A stretch of 64,000 bases of DNA from Bacteroidia bacterium (GTDB lineage: Bacteria; Bacteroidota; Bacteroidia; Flavobacteriales; Flavobacteriaceae). Below the pieces are notes generated by a model, which was not told where the DNA came from, searched no databases, and saw nothing but the letters and a program-made list of their open reading frames with translations. The translations under genes were made by a program, and so were the position numbers. The stretch is from NCBI GenBank assembly GCA_030430385.1, contig JAUIFO010000002.1, positions 62,001 through 126,000 on the forward strand, read 5' to 3'. Shown piece by piece: positions 1-8,128 of this stretch (position 1 is its first letter; every line of letters begins with the position of its first letter).

Positions 1-1308
1 CCTTTGGCAACCGTTGTTATTGGTGGTTTAATTACAGCTACACTTCTGACCTTAGTCGTTCTTCCTGTGCTCTATGCCTATTTTAATGATTTTAAAGAGA
101 AACGTTTTAAATTCAGAAAAAGCCAAGTGTCAATTATAGTCTTTTTATGTCTGAGCTCTTCATCGGTTTTTGGGCAAGAGAACTCAAGAAATTTGGATGA
201 ATTGATTGACTTAGCCATAGAAAACAATGCCGGATTACAAGCCTCTAAACTAAAAGTTGAACAATCAGATGTCTTAATCAACTCTGCATTTGATTTAGAC
301 AAAACTCAAATCTACTATTCGTATGATGAAAATAATTTAGCGCTTAATAACAAACCTATAAATGTATTTGGTATTCAACAGGACTTTAACTTCCCGACTT
401 TTTATTTTGCTTTAAAAAAAGCGAATCAAGCAAGATTCAATGTGGAACAGTCCTATTATGGCATCAAGGAAAAAGCAATAAAATATGAGGTCACCTCAAA
501 TTATTATCAGTATTTGTATGAATTGGAAAAAGAACGTTTGTATGCTCAATTGGATAGTTTGTATCAAAACTTTTCCGCTATTGCCAACAGGCGTTTTGAA
601 TTGGGTGAAACCAATTATTTAGAGAAAATTACAGCTGAATCCAAACAGAAACAGATTCATCTTAATTTGATAGATGCCAAACAAGAGGTTCAAATTGCCT
701 ATAATAAGTTAAAAGCTGTTGTACAAAGTGAAGATTCCCTTGTTATCAACTCGCAACCTCTTGTGAAATTACAACGTCTAGAAGTTGATTTGAATTCAAG
801 TCCAGAAATGCAATTTTATAAAAACAAGTCCGCTCTATTTCAAGCCCTACGACGTGTTGAAACCCAAAAACTACTCCCAGATATTACTGTAAATTATTTC
901 CAAGGGACCAATTCTGGAATCAATTCTAATCTGATTGGGTATCAGTTCGGACTTAAAATTCCGTTGTTTTTCAATGCACAATCCTCAAAAATAAAAGCTG
1001 CTAGAATTGATCAGGATATTAACGAAGATGAATCTTACAATTATCAGATTCAACTCAATTCTAAATATGAAACCTTGCTGAATCAACTGATGCAACAAGA
1101 AAAGGCATTGGAATATTTTGAAAATGAAGGTGAATCACTTTCCAAAGAGATTCTTAAAACCAGTAATAGTAGTTTCAAAAATGGTGAAATCGATTTCTAT
1201 CAATATATATTGAGTACTGATAATGCCTATGAGATTCAAACTAACCATATTGATAAACTCAACGATTACAATCAAACAATCATCAAACTCAATTATTTAA
1301 CCTTATAA
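1..1308 (+). CDS. Heavy-metal RND pump C-terminus fused to TolC-like outer-membrane channel (5' partial)
   Basis: The frame is open from base 1, so the gene begins upstream and only its last 435 codons are visible. The first 30 residues (ATVVIGGLITATLLTL, then LPVLYAYF) are the last transmembrane helix of a CusA/CzcA-type heavy-metal-efflux RND pump. After a short basic linker the chain continues without a stop into a hydrophobic stretch resembling a TolC signal peptide (VSIIVFLCLSSSSVFGQ) and then a long helical outer-membrane efflux protein with two repeat-like halves. One polypeptide would therefore supply inner-membrane pump and outer-membrane duct. Fusions of this kind occur in Bacteroidetes. 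The adaptor gene follows 11 bases downstream. Which metal is exported (Cu, Ag, Zn, Co or Cd) cannot be read from this fragment. Confidence 0.9.
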   Translation, partial: PLATVVIGGLITATLLTLVVLPVLYAYFNDFKEKRFKFRKSQVSIIVFLCLSSSSVFGQENSRNLDELIDLAIENNAGLQASKLKVEQSDVLINSAFDLDKTQIYYSYDENNLALNNKPINVFGIQQDFNFPTFYFALKKANQARFNVEQSYYGIKEKAIKYEVTSNYYQYLYELEKERLYAQLDSLYQNFSAIANRRFELGETNYLEKITAESKQKQIHLNLIDAKQEVQIAYNKLKAVVQSEDSLVINSQPLVKLQRLEVDLNSSPEMQFYKNKSALFQALRRVETQKLLPDITVNYFQGTNSGINSNLIGYQFGLKIPLFFNAQSSKIKAARIDQDINEDESYNYQIQLNSKYETLLNQLMQQEKALEYFENEGESLSKEILKTSNSSFKNGEIDFYQYILSTDNAYEIQTNHIDKLNDYNQTIIKLNYLTL

Positions 1309-1319
1309 AACAAGACATA

Positions 1320-2453
1320 ATGAAACGATATATATACAACATAAACATTTTACTCCTTTTTGTGATAACATTGGGTTGTATGAATTATGAAAAAGAAACC
1401 GAAAACACCGTTAGCAATGATACAGATGATCGCATTACGATCTCAAAAGTACAATTTGAAGCCTCACAAATGGAACTTGGAAGTATGAAAGAAATGGCTT
1501 TCCCAATCACTTTTTCTGTGAATGGAATGATTGATGTGCCACCAGAAAATAGAGCTGTCATCAATTCAACAATGGGTGGATTCATTAAAACAACGCACCT
1601 GTTGGAAGGTGATCAAGTAAAAAAAGGACAAGCTTTAGTTACCCTTGAAAATCCTGAATTCGTAGGCCTACAACAAGACTATATGGAAATCAAGGGACAA
1701 CTAAGTTATTTAAAGTCTGAATATGATCGTCAAAAAACAATGATGGATGAAAATATCACCTCAGAAAAAAATTATATAAGAGCCGAAAGTAGTTACAAAT
1801 CGGCGATGGCAAAATACTCAGGTTTGAGAAAACAACTCTTACTTTTAAATATTTCGCCAGATCAGGTTGATAATGGCTCCATAACAGCTGTCATAACGCT
1901 CTATTCTCCGATTGAAGGTAGTGTATCTAAAGTTAATGTTTCGAAAGGTTCTTATGTGTCTCCAGCAGTAACCATTATGGAAATTGTTGACAATAGTCAT
2001 ATTCATTTGGAGCTGTTCGTTTTCGAAAAGGATATCCTAAAAGTTAAAAAAGGACAAAATATTCTATTTAAAATCCCTGAAGCTTCCAGTGAAACCTATA
2101 AGGCTGAAGTACATTTAGTAGGAACCGTTATAAATGAAAATAGAACTATAAAAGTACATGCACATCCTAAAAATGATGCAAGACATCTTCTTACAGGTAT
2201 GTTTGTTAATGCTGAAATTATTATTGACAACAAAGAAGCTTTTGTGTTACCTGAAACCTCAATTGTAGAAGTAGACAACGACAACTATATTTTGATTTTA
2301 GATGAAGAAGATGAAAATCAATTCTATTTCAATCAGCTAAAAGTTGATGTTGGTTCTACAGTTAATGGTCTTACAGAACTGAGAGATCATTCCAATATTA
2401 AAAACACGGATAAAATTTTAACCAAAGGTGCTTTCAGTTTAATTGGCATCTAA
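1320..2453 (+). CDS. RND efflux periplasmic adaptor lipoprotein (CusB/CzcB family)
   Basis: Membrane-fusion protein that would link the inner-membrane pump to the outer-membrane channel of the upstream gene. The N-terminus is a lipoprotein signal ending in VITLGC, so the mature protein is probably lipid-anchored in the periplasm. Residues about 75-120 and 195-225 form the two halves of a biotinyl-lipoyl-like barrel-sandwich (GGFIKTTHLLEGDQVKKG and SPIEGSVSKVNVSKGSYVSP), separated by an alpha-hairpin rich in K, E, Q and L (about 118-178). Beta-barrel and membrane-proximal domains follow. The 377-residue length is normal. It starts 11 bases after the pump gene and is surely co-transcribed. I see no extra metal-binding His/Met-rich N-terminal domain, so substrate is open. 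Confidence 0.9.
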   Translation: MKRYIYNINILLLFVITLGCMNYEKETENTVSNDTDDRITISKVQFEASQMELGSMKEMAFPITFSVNGMIDVPPENRAVINSTMGGFIKTTHLLEGDQVKKGQALVTLENPEFVGLQQDYMEIKGQLSYLKSEYDRQKTMMDENITSEKNYIRAESSYKSAMAKYSGLRKQLLLLNISPDQVDNGSITAVITLYSPIEGSVSKVNVSKGSYVSPAVTIMEIVDNSHIHLELFVFEKDILKVKKGQNILFKIPEASSETYKAEVHLVGTVINENRTIKVHAHPKNDARHLLTGMFVNAEIIIDNKEAFVLPETSIVEVDNDNYILILDEEDENQFYFNQLKVDVGSTVNGLTELRDHSNIKNTDKILTKGAFSLIGI

Positions 2454-2501
2454 GACAAATATGTAACTTAATCAATTACTTTCTTTTTTAAATATTTTAG
2501 T

Positions 2502-2533
2502 TACCTTTGTAAAACTTTTAAGTTAGCTTAAAA
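2502..2533 (+). promoter_or_regulatory. Promoter with overlapping MntR-type palindromic operator
   Basis: TACCTTTG at 2502-2509 matches the Bacteroidetes -7 element TAnnTTTG; no clear -33 TTG is visible. Seven bases downstream, at the expected transcription start, lies TTTTAAGTTAGCTTAAAA (2516-2533), an 18-base palindrome symmetric at 16 positions. A repressor bound there would block initiation. Placement before a DtxR/MntR gene suggests autoregulation of the whole metal-import operon. Confidence 0.65.
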
Positions 2534-2553
2534 ATTAATTAAAGTAACTAAAA

Positions 2554-3210
2554 ATGTCAGTAGCTATTGAAAACTTTATAAAGGCCATCTACAACAATGA
2601 TAGTCATGATATAAAGGACACTAAACCAGGAAATATTGCCAAGCAACTTGGGATATCGAGTGCCGCTGCAACAGATATGGCTAAAAAATTGGCTACTAAG
2701 GATTTGCTGCATTATGAAAAGTATCAAGCTTTACAGCTTACGGACAAGGGCACAAAAATGGCGCTCAATGTTGTTCGGAAACACCGTCTCTGGGAGGCTT
2801 TTTTGTTTAAAATGTTCGATATGTCGTTGCATGATATCCATCGAGAAGCGGAATTACTGGAACACCAAACTTCAGATTTTCTCGCAGATAAAATCAGTGA
2901 ATATTTAGGCCATCCAAAGTTTGATCCACATGGAGATCCTATTCCGAATTCCAATGGAGAAATAACAACTGAAGATCATTCCATCGCTCTTGCCGATGCC
3001 AATGAAGGACAAACTTATGTCATCTCTCGACTTATGAGTGACAACAAGGAATTCTTTGAATTTTGTGCCTTAAATGATATTAAATATCGCAACACCCTTG
3101 TTGTTTCTAAACAATTTACTACCAATAAAATGACCCAAATAACAATTGGCACTAATACGATAGTCCTAAATCAGGATTTTACTAAAATTATTTATGTCGA
3201 TGAAAAATAA
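2554..3210 (+). CDS. mntR: Metal-dependent DtxR/MntR-family transcriptional regulator
   Basis: Predicted Mn- or Fe-responsive repressor. Residues 1-70 form an N-terminal winged helix (PGNIAKQLGISSAAATDMAKKL recognition region, wing LQLTDKG at 60-66). Residues 71-140 are the DtxR dimerisation and metal-binding domain with H77, E100, E103 and H104 in the family pattern, and the conserved HPKFDPHGDPIP block at 120-131. Residues about 145-218 form an SH3-like FeoA domain, which classical short MntR lacks. It heads the operon with an outer-membrane protein and a TroA-like ABC importer, so it most likely represses them when metal is replete; the palindrome at 2516-2533 is its probable site. Mn versus Fe/Zn sensing is inferred from context only. 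Confidence 0.88.
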   Translation: MSVAIENFIKAIYNNDSHDIKDTKPGNIAKQLGISSAAATDMAKKLATKDLLHYEKYQALQLTDKGTKMALNVVRKHRLWEAFLFKMFDMSLHDIHREAELLEHQTSDFLADKISEYLGHPKFDPHGDPIPNSNGEITTEDHSIALADANEGQTYVISRLMSDNKEFFEFCALNDIKYRNTLVVSKQFTTNKMTQITIGTNTIVLNQDFTKIIYVDEK

Positions 3211-4015
3211 ACCTACTATAACTTCTGTGTTAATCTATTTGATAAGCCTTGTTTCTGTTTCACAGAATACTTCAGAACCTACAGAAACAGAAGCTTTGGT
3301 TACAGATCGACCTGATGCCACAGAGTCGCCATCTACAGTTGCTCCTGGTTTTATTCAGATTGAAACAGGTGGCTTTTATGAACGCTTTGAAGACAATGGG
3401 ATAACATCTGAAAGCTATACCTTTAACACAACACTTGTTCGTTTAGGTCTGCTAGACAATTTAGAATTACGTGTTGGATGGGATTTTGTTGAAGGAAAAA
3501 CTTCTGTCAACGGAAACACTCTCGATAATGTAACTAGCGGATTTAATCCTTTACTATTCGGAACAAAAATTGCCATTGCTGAAGAAGAGGGCTGGAAACC
3601 TGAAATCGGTTTTTTAGGACATTTATACCTCCCTTTTACTGCAAGTGAAAACTACAGACCTGAAACAACAGGAGTAGATTTTAGATTTGCTTTTGCGCAT
3701 ACACTCAGTGAAAAATCAAGCCTATCTTATAATCTTGGTGCACAATGGCGAGACGACTCTCCTGAAGCTGCTTACATCTATACTTTATCTTATGGCTATA
3801 GTATCACTGAAAAATTTGGAGCATATCTGGAAATTTATGGTGATTTTCCTGAAGATAGCAAACCTAATCATCTTTGGGATTCTGGACTTACTTATTTACT
3901 TTCTAACAACGTACAACTAGATGCTACAGTAGGTTCTGGTATAACCGAAGGTCAAGATGTTTTACTCAGTGCAGGCGTGAGTTTCAGATTACCAACTAAA
4001 AAAAATAACATATGA
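3194..4015 (+). CDS. Outer-membrane beta-barrel-like protein, MetA-pathway transporter (Phenol_MetA_deg) type
   Basis: A 273-residue exported protein with a signal peptide (ISLVSVSQ cleavage region) followed by TDRPDATESPSTVAPG and GFIQIETGGFYER, the usual opening of the Phenol_MetA_deg beta-barrel family in Bacteroidetes. The rest alternates short amphipathic strands ending in aromatic residues and finishes with LLSAGVSFRLP, as in outer-membrane barrels. It overlaps the mntR end by 17 bases (ATG at 3194; an in-frame ATG at 3200 is an alternative) and shares ATGA with the next gene, so it is translationally coupled to the metal importer. I infer a role in moving or sensing metal at the outer membrane; no function for this family in metal uptake is established to my knowledge. 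Confidence 0.75.
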   Translation: MSMKNKPTITSVLIYLISLVSVSQNTSEPTETEALVTDRPDATESPSTVAPGFIQIETGGFYERFEDNGITSESYTFNTTLVRLGLLDNLELRVGWDFVEGKTSVNGNTLDNVTSGFNPLLFGTKIAIAEEEGWKPEIGFLGHLYLPFTASENYRPETTGVDFRFAFAHTLSEKSSLSYNLGAQWRDDSPEAAYIYTLSYGYSITEKFGAYLEIYGDFPEDSKPNHLWDSGLTYLLSNNVQLDATVGSGITEGQDVLLSAGVSFRLPTKKNNI

Positions 4016-4923
4016 AAACTATAAAATATATCATTCTGATAAGTCTCTCAATCACAGTACTTGGATGTAAAAAAGATAAACCTTCTAATGAAAAACTCAA
4101 TGTAGTGACTACCACGACTATGATCACTGATCTCGTTAAAAATATTGGTGGCGAATATATTAATCTTCAAGGCTTAATGGGAAGTGGTGTTGATCCACAT
4201 TTATACAAAGCCAGTGAAGGTGATGTGACCAAATTAGTTAATGCTGATATCATTTTTTATAACGGATTACATCTTGAAGGAAAACTTGTCGAGGTCTTTA
4301 AAAAAATGAAAACTAAAACTCCTATTGCCTTAGGTGATGGATTGGACAAAAAAGGGCTAATTGGTTCAGATTATTTCGCATCAAACTATGATCCTCATGT
4401 GTGGTTTAATATTGATTATTTTATTGCCTATGGAGAAAAGGTAACGCAAACCTTAAAAGAAAAAGACACTAAAAACGCTCAACTGTTTGAAGAAAATTGG
4501 CAAAACTATTACAAGCAACTTATAGAACTCAAGGAGCAAATCAAGATAAAGATTGAAGAATTACCTGAGGAAAAACGTATTCTTGTGACTGCTCATGATG
4601 CTTTTAATTACTTCGGAAAGTCCTATGACTTTGAAGTCGTTGGCCTTCAAGGATTATCTACAGCCACTGAAGCTGGCGTTCAAGATGTTCAGAAACTCTC
4701 TGCATTTATCATAGAAAAAGACATAAAAGCTATTTTTGTAGAAAGTTCTGTCCCAAAACGAACCATTGAAGCGTTACAGGCTGCTGTAAAATCTAAAGGT
4801 CATGAGGTTGAAATTGGAGGCACATTATACTCTGATGCTTTAGGTAATGCAGGCACTGTAGAAGGTACTTATATTGGTATGTATACGTATAATGTTCAAA
4901 CAATAGTAAATGCGTTGAAGTGA
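4012..4923 (+). CDS. Metal ABC transporter substrate-binding lipoprotein (TroA/ZnuA family)
   Basis: Periplasmic binding component of a Mn/Zn importer. The N-terminus is a lipoprotein signal ending at C19 (SITVLGC). The four cluster A-I metal ligands are in place: H63 (GVDPHLY), H129 (YDPHVWF), H195 (VTAHDAFNYFG) and D275 (LYSDALG). The third ligand is His, as in TroA and ZnuA, rather than the Glu of strictly Mn-binding PsaA-type proteins. The His-rich loop typical of ZnuA is absent, so a TroA-like Mn/Zn protein fits best. It starts inside the stop of the preceding gene (ATGA overlap). A 68-base gap holding a REP-like remnant separates it from the ATPase gene. Confidence 0.92.
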   Translation: MKTIKYIILISLSITVLGCKKDKPSNEKLNVVTTTTMITDLVKNIGGEYINLQGLMGSGVDPHLYKASEGDVTKLVNADIIFYNGLHLEGKLVEVFKKMKTKTPIALGDGLDKKGLIGSDYFASNYDPHVWFNIDYFIAYGEKVTQTLKEKDTKNAQLFEENWQNYYKQLIELKEQIKIKIEELPEEKRILVTAHDAFNYFGKSYDFEVVGLQGLSTATEAGVQDVQKLSAFIIEKDIKAIFVESSVPKRTIEALQAAVKSKGHEVEIGGTLYSDALGNAGTVEGTYIGMYTYNVQTIVNALK

Positions 4924-4928
4924 TTGGA

Positions 4929-4981
4929 AAATAGATTCTTCAGTAGTTTCGGTAATCATCGAGACGCTTTCTGAATGACAA
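4929..4981. repeat. Decayed REP-like intergenic repeat, copy 1
   Basis: The gap between the binding-protein and ATPase genes reads AGATTCTTCAG, then CGAGACGCTTTCTGAATGACA. It resembles the right half of the fuller copy at 10029-10115 (AGATTCTCACGCTTCGCTC then TGAATGACA). It is not coding. Such extragenic palindromes ending in GTCATT/AATGAC are frequent in Flavobacteriaceae; this copy has lost its left half. Confidence 0.5.
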
Positions 4982-4991
4982 CCTAAAAATT

Positions 4992-5729
4992 ATGAAACAA
5001 AACATAGCTGTTCAAATTGACGATTTAACCGTTGCTTACAATTACAAGCCTGTACTTTGGGATATCGACTTAGAAATTCCAGAAGGTGTATTAATGGCAA
5101 TCGTTGGACCTAATGGTGCTGGTAAATCAACACTTATCAAATCGGTATTAGGCATTTTAAAACCCATTGCTGGTAGTGTTTCCATTTATGGTAAATCTTA
5201 TGAGCAGCAACGAACACTCGTTGCCTATGTGCCTCAAAAAGGAAGCGTCGATTGGGATTTCCCAACAACAGCTCTTGATGTTGTGATGATGGGAACCTAC
5301 GGAAGTTTAGGTTGGATCAAAAGACCTCGTCAGCAAGAAAAAAAAGCAGCTTTAGAAGCTTTAGAAAAAGTTGGTATGCTTCCTTTTAAAAACCGTCAAA
5401 TAAGTCAGTTGTCTGGTGGCCAGCAACAACGTATTTTCTTAGCGAGAGCTTTAGTTCAAGATGCCGCAATATATTTTATGGATGAACCCTTTCAAGGTGT
5501 AGATGCCACAACCGAAATTGCTATCATCAATATTTTAAAAGAATTACGTAAGGCAGGCAAAACAGTTATTGTGGTTCACCATGATTTACAAACAGTTCCT
5601 GAATATTTTGATTGGGTTACCTTTTTAAATGTAAAAAAGATTGCCACAGGACCTGTTAAAGACATCTTCAATGATGATAATTTAACTAAAACCTATGGTA
5701 TCAATTATAAAGTAAGTATTCAAGAATAA
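4992..5729 (+). CDS. Metal ABC transporter ATP-binding protein (TroB/ZnuC family)
   Basis: Cytoplasmic ATPase of the metal importer, 245 residues, a normal single-domain length. Walker A is GPNGAGKS (39-46), the signature is LSGGQQQR, Walker B is [11 protein letters not shown] and the switch His lies in [14 protein letters not shown]. The motif [20 protein letters not shown] is characteristic of the Mn/Zn branch. It is placed between the binding protein and two permeases and should power both. Flanked on each side by REP-like remnants, yet the order matches classic tro/mnt operons, so co-transcription remains likely. Confidence 0.93.
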   Translation: MKQNIAVQIDDLTVAYNYKPVLWDIDLEIPEGVLMAIVGPNGAGKSTLIKSVLGILKPIAGSVSIYGKSYEQQRTLVAYVPQKGSVDWDFPTTALDVVMMGTYGSLGWIKRPRQQEKKAALEALEKVGMLPFKNRQISQLSGGQQQRIFLARALVQDAAIYFMDEPFQGVDATTEIAIINILKELRKAGKTVIVVHHDLQTVPEYFDWVTFLNVKKIATGPVKDIFNDDNLTKTYGINYKVSIQE

Positions 5730-5736
5730 AAAATAA

Positions 5737-5806
5737 ATATCGTTATCCTGAACTTGATTCAGTATCTCATAATAATAGATTCCGCATCAGGTGCGGAACA
5801 ACAAAA
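5737..5806. repeat. Decayed REP-like intergenic repeat, copy 2, with hairpin
   Basis: Non-coding segment reading GTTATCCTGAACTTGATTCAG, then AATAGATTCCGCATC and GTGCGGAACAACA. It contains the perfect hairpin TTCCGCA-TCAGG-TGCGGAA (5780-5798). The layout (ATCCTGAACTTG outer arm, AGATTC inner arm, degraded terminal AATGACA) matches the flavobacterial REP-like class seen also at 4929 and 10029. It lies inside the ABC operon, where the hairpin could alter message stability. Confidence 0.55.
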
Positions 5807-5841
5807 CATAAAAAATCGACCTAAAAGATTACATACAATTA

Positions 5842-6942
5842 GTGTTTTCTGATTACACACTCCGAACCATCACACTTGGAACTGCAATTTTAGGTGCTGT
5901 GACAGGAATGTTGGGAAGTTTTGCTGTACTCAGAAAACAAAGCTTGTTAGGTGATGCGATTTCACATGCTGCACTTCCAGGTATTGCTATTGCGTTTTTA
6001 CTAACTGGTGCAAAAGATAGCAACACGTTACTTTTTGGAGCTTTGATAAGCGGACTTATTGGAACATTTTGGATTCGAGGTATTATCACTAAAACTCACT
6101 TGAAATCTGATACAGCACTTGGTTTGATCTTATCTTTATTCTTCGGATTTGGAATGCTGTTGTTAACCTTCATTCAAAAACAACCAAATGCCAATCAAGC
6201 TGGTTTAGATAAATATTTATTTGGTCAAGCAGCTACTTTAGTTGAAAGTGATGTTTGGATGATGGCTATAGTCACTGGGATTTGCCTTTGTGTGCTATTA
6301 CTTTTTTGGAAAGAATTCAAGATCTTATTGTTTGATAAGGACTATGCTAAAACACTTGGCTTTAATACCAAAACCATTGATATTCTAATCACAAGTTTTA
6401 TCGTATTAGCTATTGTTCTTGGTCTTCAAACAGTTGGCGTTGTCTTAATGAGCGCGATGTTATTGGCTCCTGCTGCTGCTGCAAGACAATGGACAAACAG
6501 TTTGGCTAAAATGGTCTTTTTAGCAGCTTTATTCGGTGCTTTTTCAGGTGTATTTGGTACTGCAATTAGTGCTAGTAAAAATAACATTCCAACAGGACCA
6601 GTTATCGTGATCATTGCAGCTGTTTTTGTGTTTGTGTCGTTTGTGTTTTCTCCAAGTCGCGGACTCCTTTTTAAACAAATACGATTTATTAAAAACAGAC
6701 GTGATTTACAATTGCATAAAACCTTGGCATTTATGTATGGTATAGCTGAAACACATGCAAATATTTCACATCCTCACGAGATTAAGATCTTAAATAATTT
6801 TCAAGGGTTTACGAAAAGCAGCTTGAATAAACTCGTTGAAAAGAACTATGTGACACTTGAAGGTTCTACTTGGAGTTTAACGCAAGAAGGTTTTGATTCA
6901 GCAGCAAATTTATACAATCAAAATACCAAACAAAATGAGTAG
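5842..6942 (+). CDS. Metal ABC transporter permease 1 (TroC/ZnuB family) with C-terminal winged-helix-like tail
   Basis: Inner-membrane permease of the Mn/Zn importer. Residues about 5-270 form eight or nine hydrophobic helices with family blocks SLLGDAISHAALPGIAIAF and VGVVLMSAMLLAPAAAARQW. After SPSRG (about 270) an extension of some 85 residues follows, absent from ordinary 280-residue permeases; it looks helical and ends with WSLTQEG, like the wing of MntR-type winged helices. The only standard start is GTG at 5842, but the frame stays open upstream to 5812 and reads a plausible extra IDLKDYIQL, so the true start may be non-canonical or altered. The C-terminus overlaps the next permease by 8 bases. 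The second permease is presumably its heterodimer partner. Confidence 0.9.
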   Translation: MFSDYTLRTITLGTAILGAVTGMLGSFAVLRKQSLLGDAISHAALPGIAIAFLLTGAKDSNTLLFGALISGLIGTFWIRGIITKTHLKSDTALGLILSLFFGFGMLLLTFIQKQPNANQAGLDKYLFGQAATLVESDVWMMAIVTGICLCVLLLFWKEFKILLFDKDYAKTLGFNTKTIDILITSFIVLAIVLGLQTVGVVLMSAMLLAPAAAARQWTNSLAKMVFLAALFGAFSGVFGTAISASKNNIPTGPVIVIIAAVFVFVSFVFSPSRGLLFKQIRFIKNRRDLQLHKTLAFMYGIAETHANISHPHEIKILNNFQGFTKSSLNKLVEKNYVTLEGSTWSLTQEGFDSAANLYNQNTKQNE

Positions 6943-8095
6943 TGCGCAAATAGAAATACAAATCATTGCGAGTTTGGTAGCTATTGCTTGTGCCATTCCA
7001 GGAACATTTTTGGTATTGCGAAAAATGGCTATGATTAGTGATGCTATAAGCCATTCCATTTTACCTGGAATTGTAATTGGTTTTTTTATCACGCATGACT
7101 TGAGTTCTCCTCTATTAATTCTATTAGCTACTGTTACTGGCGTAATTACTGTGGTTTTGGTTGAATATATTCAAAAAACTGGCTTGGTAAAAGAAGATAC
7201 TGCCATAGGCCTTGTGTTTCCTGTTTTATTTAGTTTAGGCGTTATTATGATTGCACGAAACGCCGATGATGTCCACCTCGACGTTGATGCTGTCCTCCTT
7301 GGAGAACTTGCCTTTGCGCCTTTTGATAGATTGGTTGTTTCTGGAGTTGATCTTGGCCCAAAATCAATGTGGATCATTGGTGTTATTCTATTGGTAACAC
7401 TAGTGTTACTTTATGTCTTCTTTAAGGAACTAAAGCTCAGTACATTTGACAAAGGTTTGGCTGCATCTCTAGGGTTTTCTCCAGTGATAATTCACTATGG
7501 ATTGATGACTGTATCTTCGGTAACTACTGTAGGAGCTTTTGATGCGGTTGGCGCCATTTTAGTGGTTGCATTAATGATTGCTCCAGCTGCTGCTGCTTAT
7601 TTATTAACTAAAGACTTAAAGAAAATGCTAATTCTATCTGTACTCTTTGGTGTCTTTAGTGCTATTGTAGGCTATTGGTTTGCACATTGGATAGATGCTT
7701 CTATTGCTGGATCTATCACAACTGTTTTAGGTTTACTTTTCTTGGCTGTCTATTTATTTGCGCCAAGCAAAGGTGTGATTGCGGTTTTGTATAGAGAGAA
7801 ACAACAGCGTACCGAAGTATCATTATTAACCTTCTTACTTCATCTAAAAAATCACGATGAAGTCTCAGAACGTCATGTGAATCACCTCAACGAACATATT
7901 AATTGGCAAAAAGTTCGATCTAAAACTGTATTAGATTTAGCCTTAAAAAATAATATGATTGCTATTGACAATCAAATCGTGTCATTAACGCCAAAAGGAG
8001 AAGAATTTACGTCTTTAGCTATTGATTATATTATCACTAATGAAGATGCTCAGATAGAAGACATGAAAGCTGATTTCTTTTTATTTAGAGGTTAG
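6935..8095 (+). CDS. Metal ABC transporter permease 2 (TroD/ZnuB family) with C-terminal winged-helix-like tail
   Basis: Second permease. I place the start at ATG 6935 (MSSAQIEIQ), 8 bases inside the preceding gene, rather than at the TTG at 6893, because the first helix and the family block LVLRKMAMISDAISHSILPG begin just after it; this gives 386 residues. Later blocks VGAFDAVGAILVVALMIAPA and an aromatic final helix are normal. After FAPSKG (about 277) comes a tail of roughly 100 residues with two helical segments and VSLTPKGEEF, close to the LQLTDKG wing of the MntR encoded upstream. The tail would be cytoplasmic. It ends the operon; no clear hairpin terminator follows. Confidence 0.9.
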   Translation: MSSAQIEIQIIASLVAIACAIPGTFLVLRKMAMISDAISHSILPGIVIGFFITHDLSSPLLILLATVTGVITVVLVEYIQKTGLVKEDTAIGLVFPVLFSLGVIMIARNADDVHLDVDAVLLGELAFAPFDRLVVSGVDLGPKSMWIIGVILLVTLVLLYVFFKELKLSTFDKGLAASLGFSPVIIHYGLMTVSSVTTVGAFDAVGAILVVALMIAPAAAAYLLTKDLKKMLILSVLFGVFSAIVGYWFAHWIDASIAGSITTVLGLLFLAVYLFAPSKGVIAVLYREKQQRTEVSLLTFLLHLKNHDEVSERHVNHLNEHINWQKVRSKTVLDLALKNNMIAIDNQIVSLTPKGEEFTSLAIDYIITNEDAQIEDMKADFFLFRG

Positions 8096-8128
8096 GCTAT
8101 CAGTCCTTCTTTTTTCTCAGAATAATAA

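Noticed and set aside
6893..6934. Upstream TTG extension of the second permease
   Set aside because: These 14 codons lie within the end of the first permease; the ATG at 6935 gives the normal N-terminus before the first helix.
2554..8095. Manganese riboswitch (yybP-ykoY) in the import operon
   Set aside because: The leader before mntR is only about 40 bases and has no room for that fold; control by a palindromic operator explains it better.
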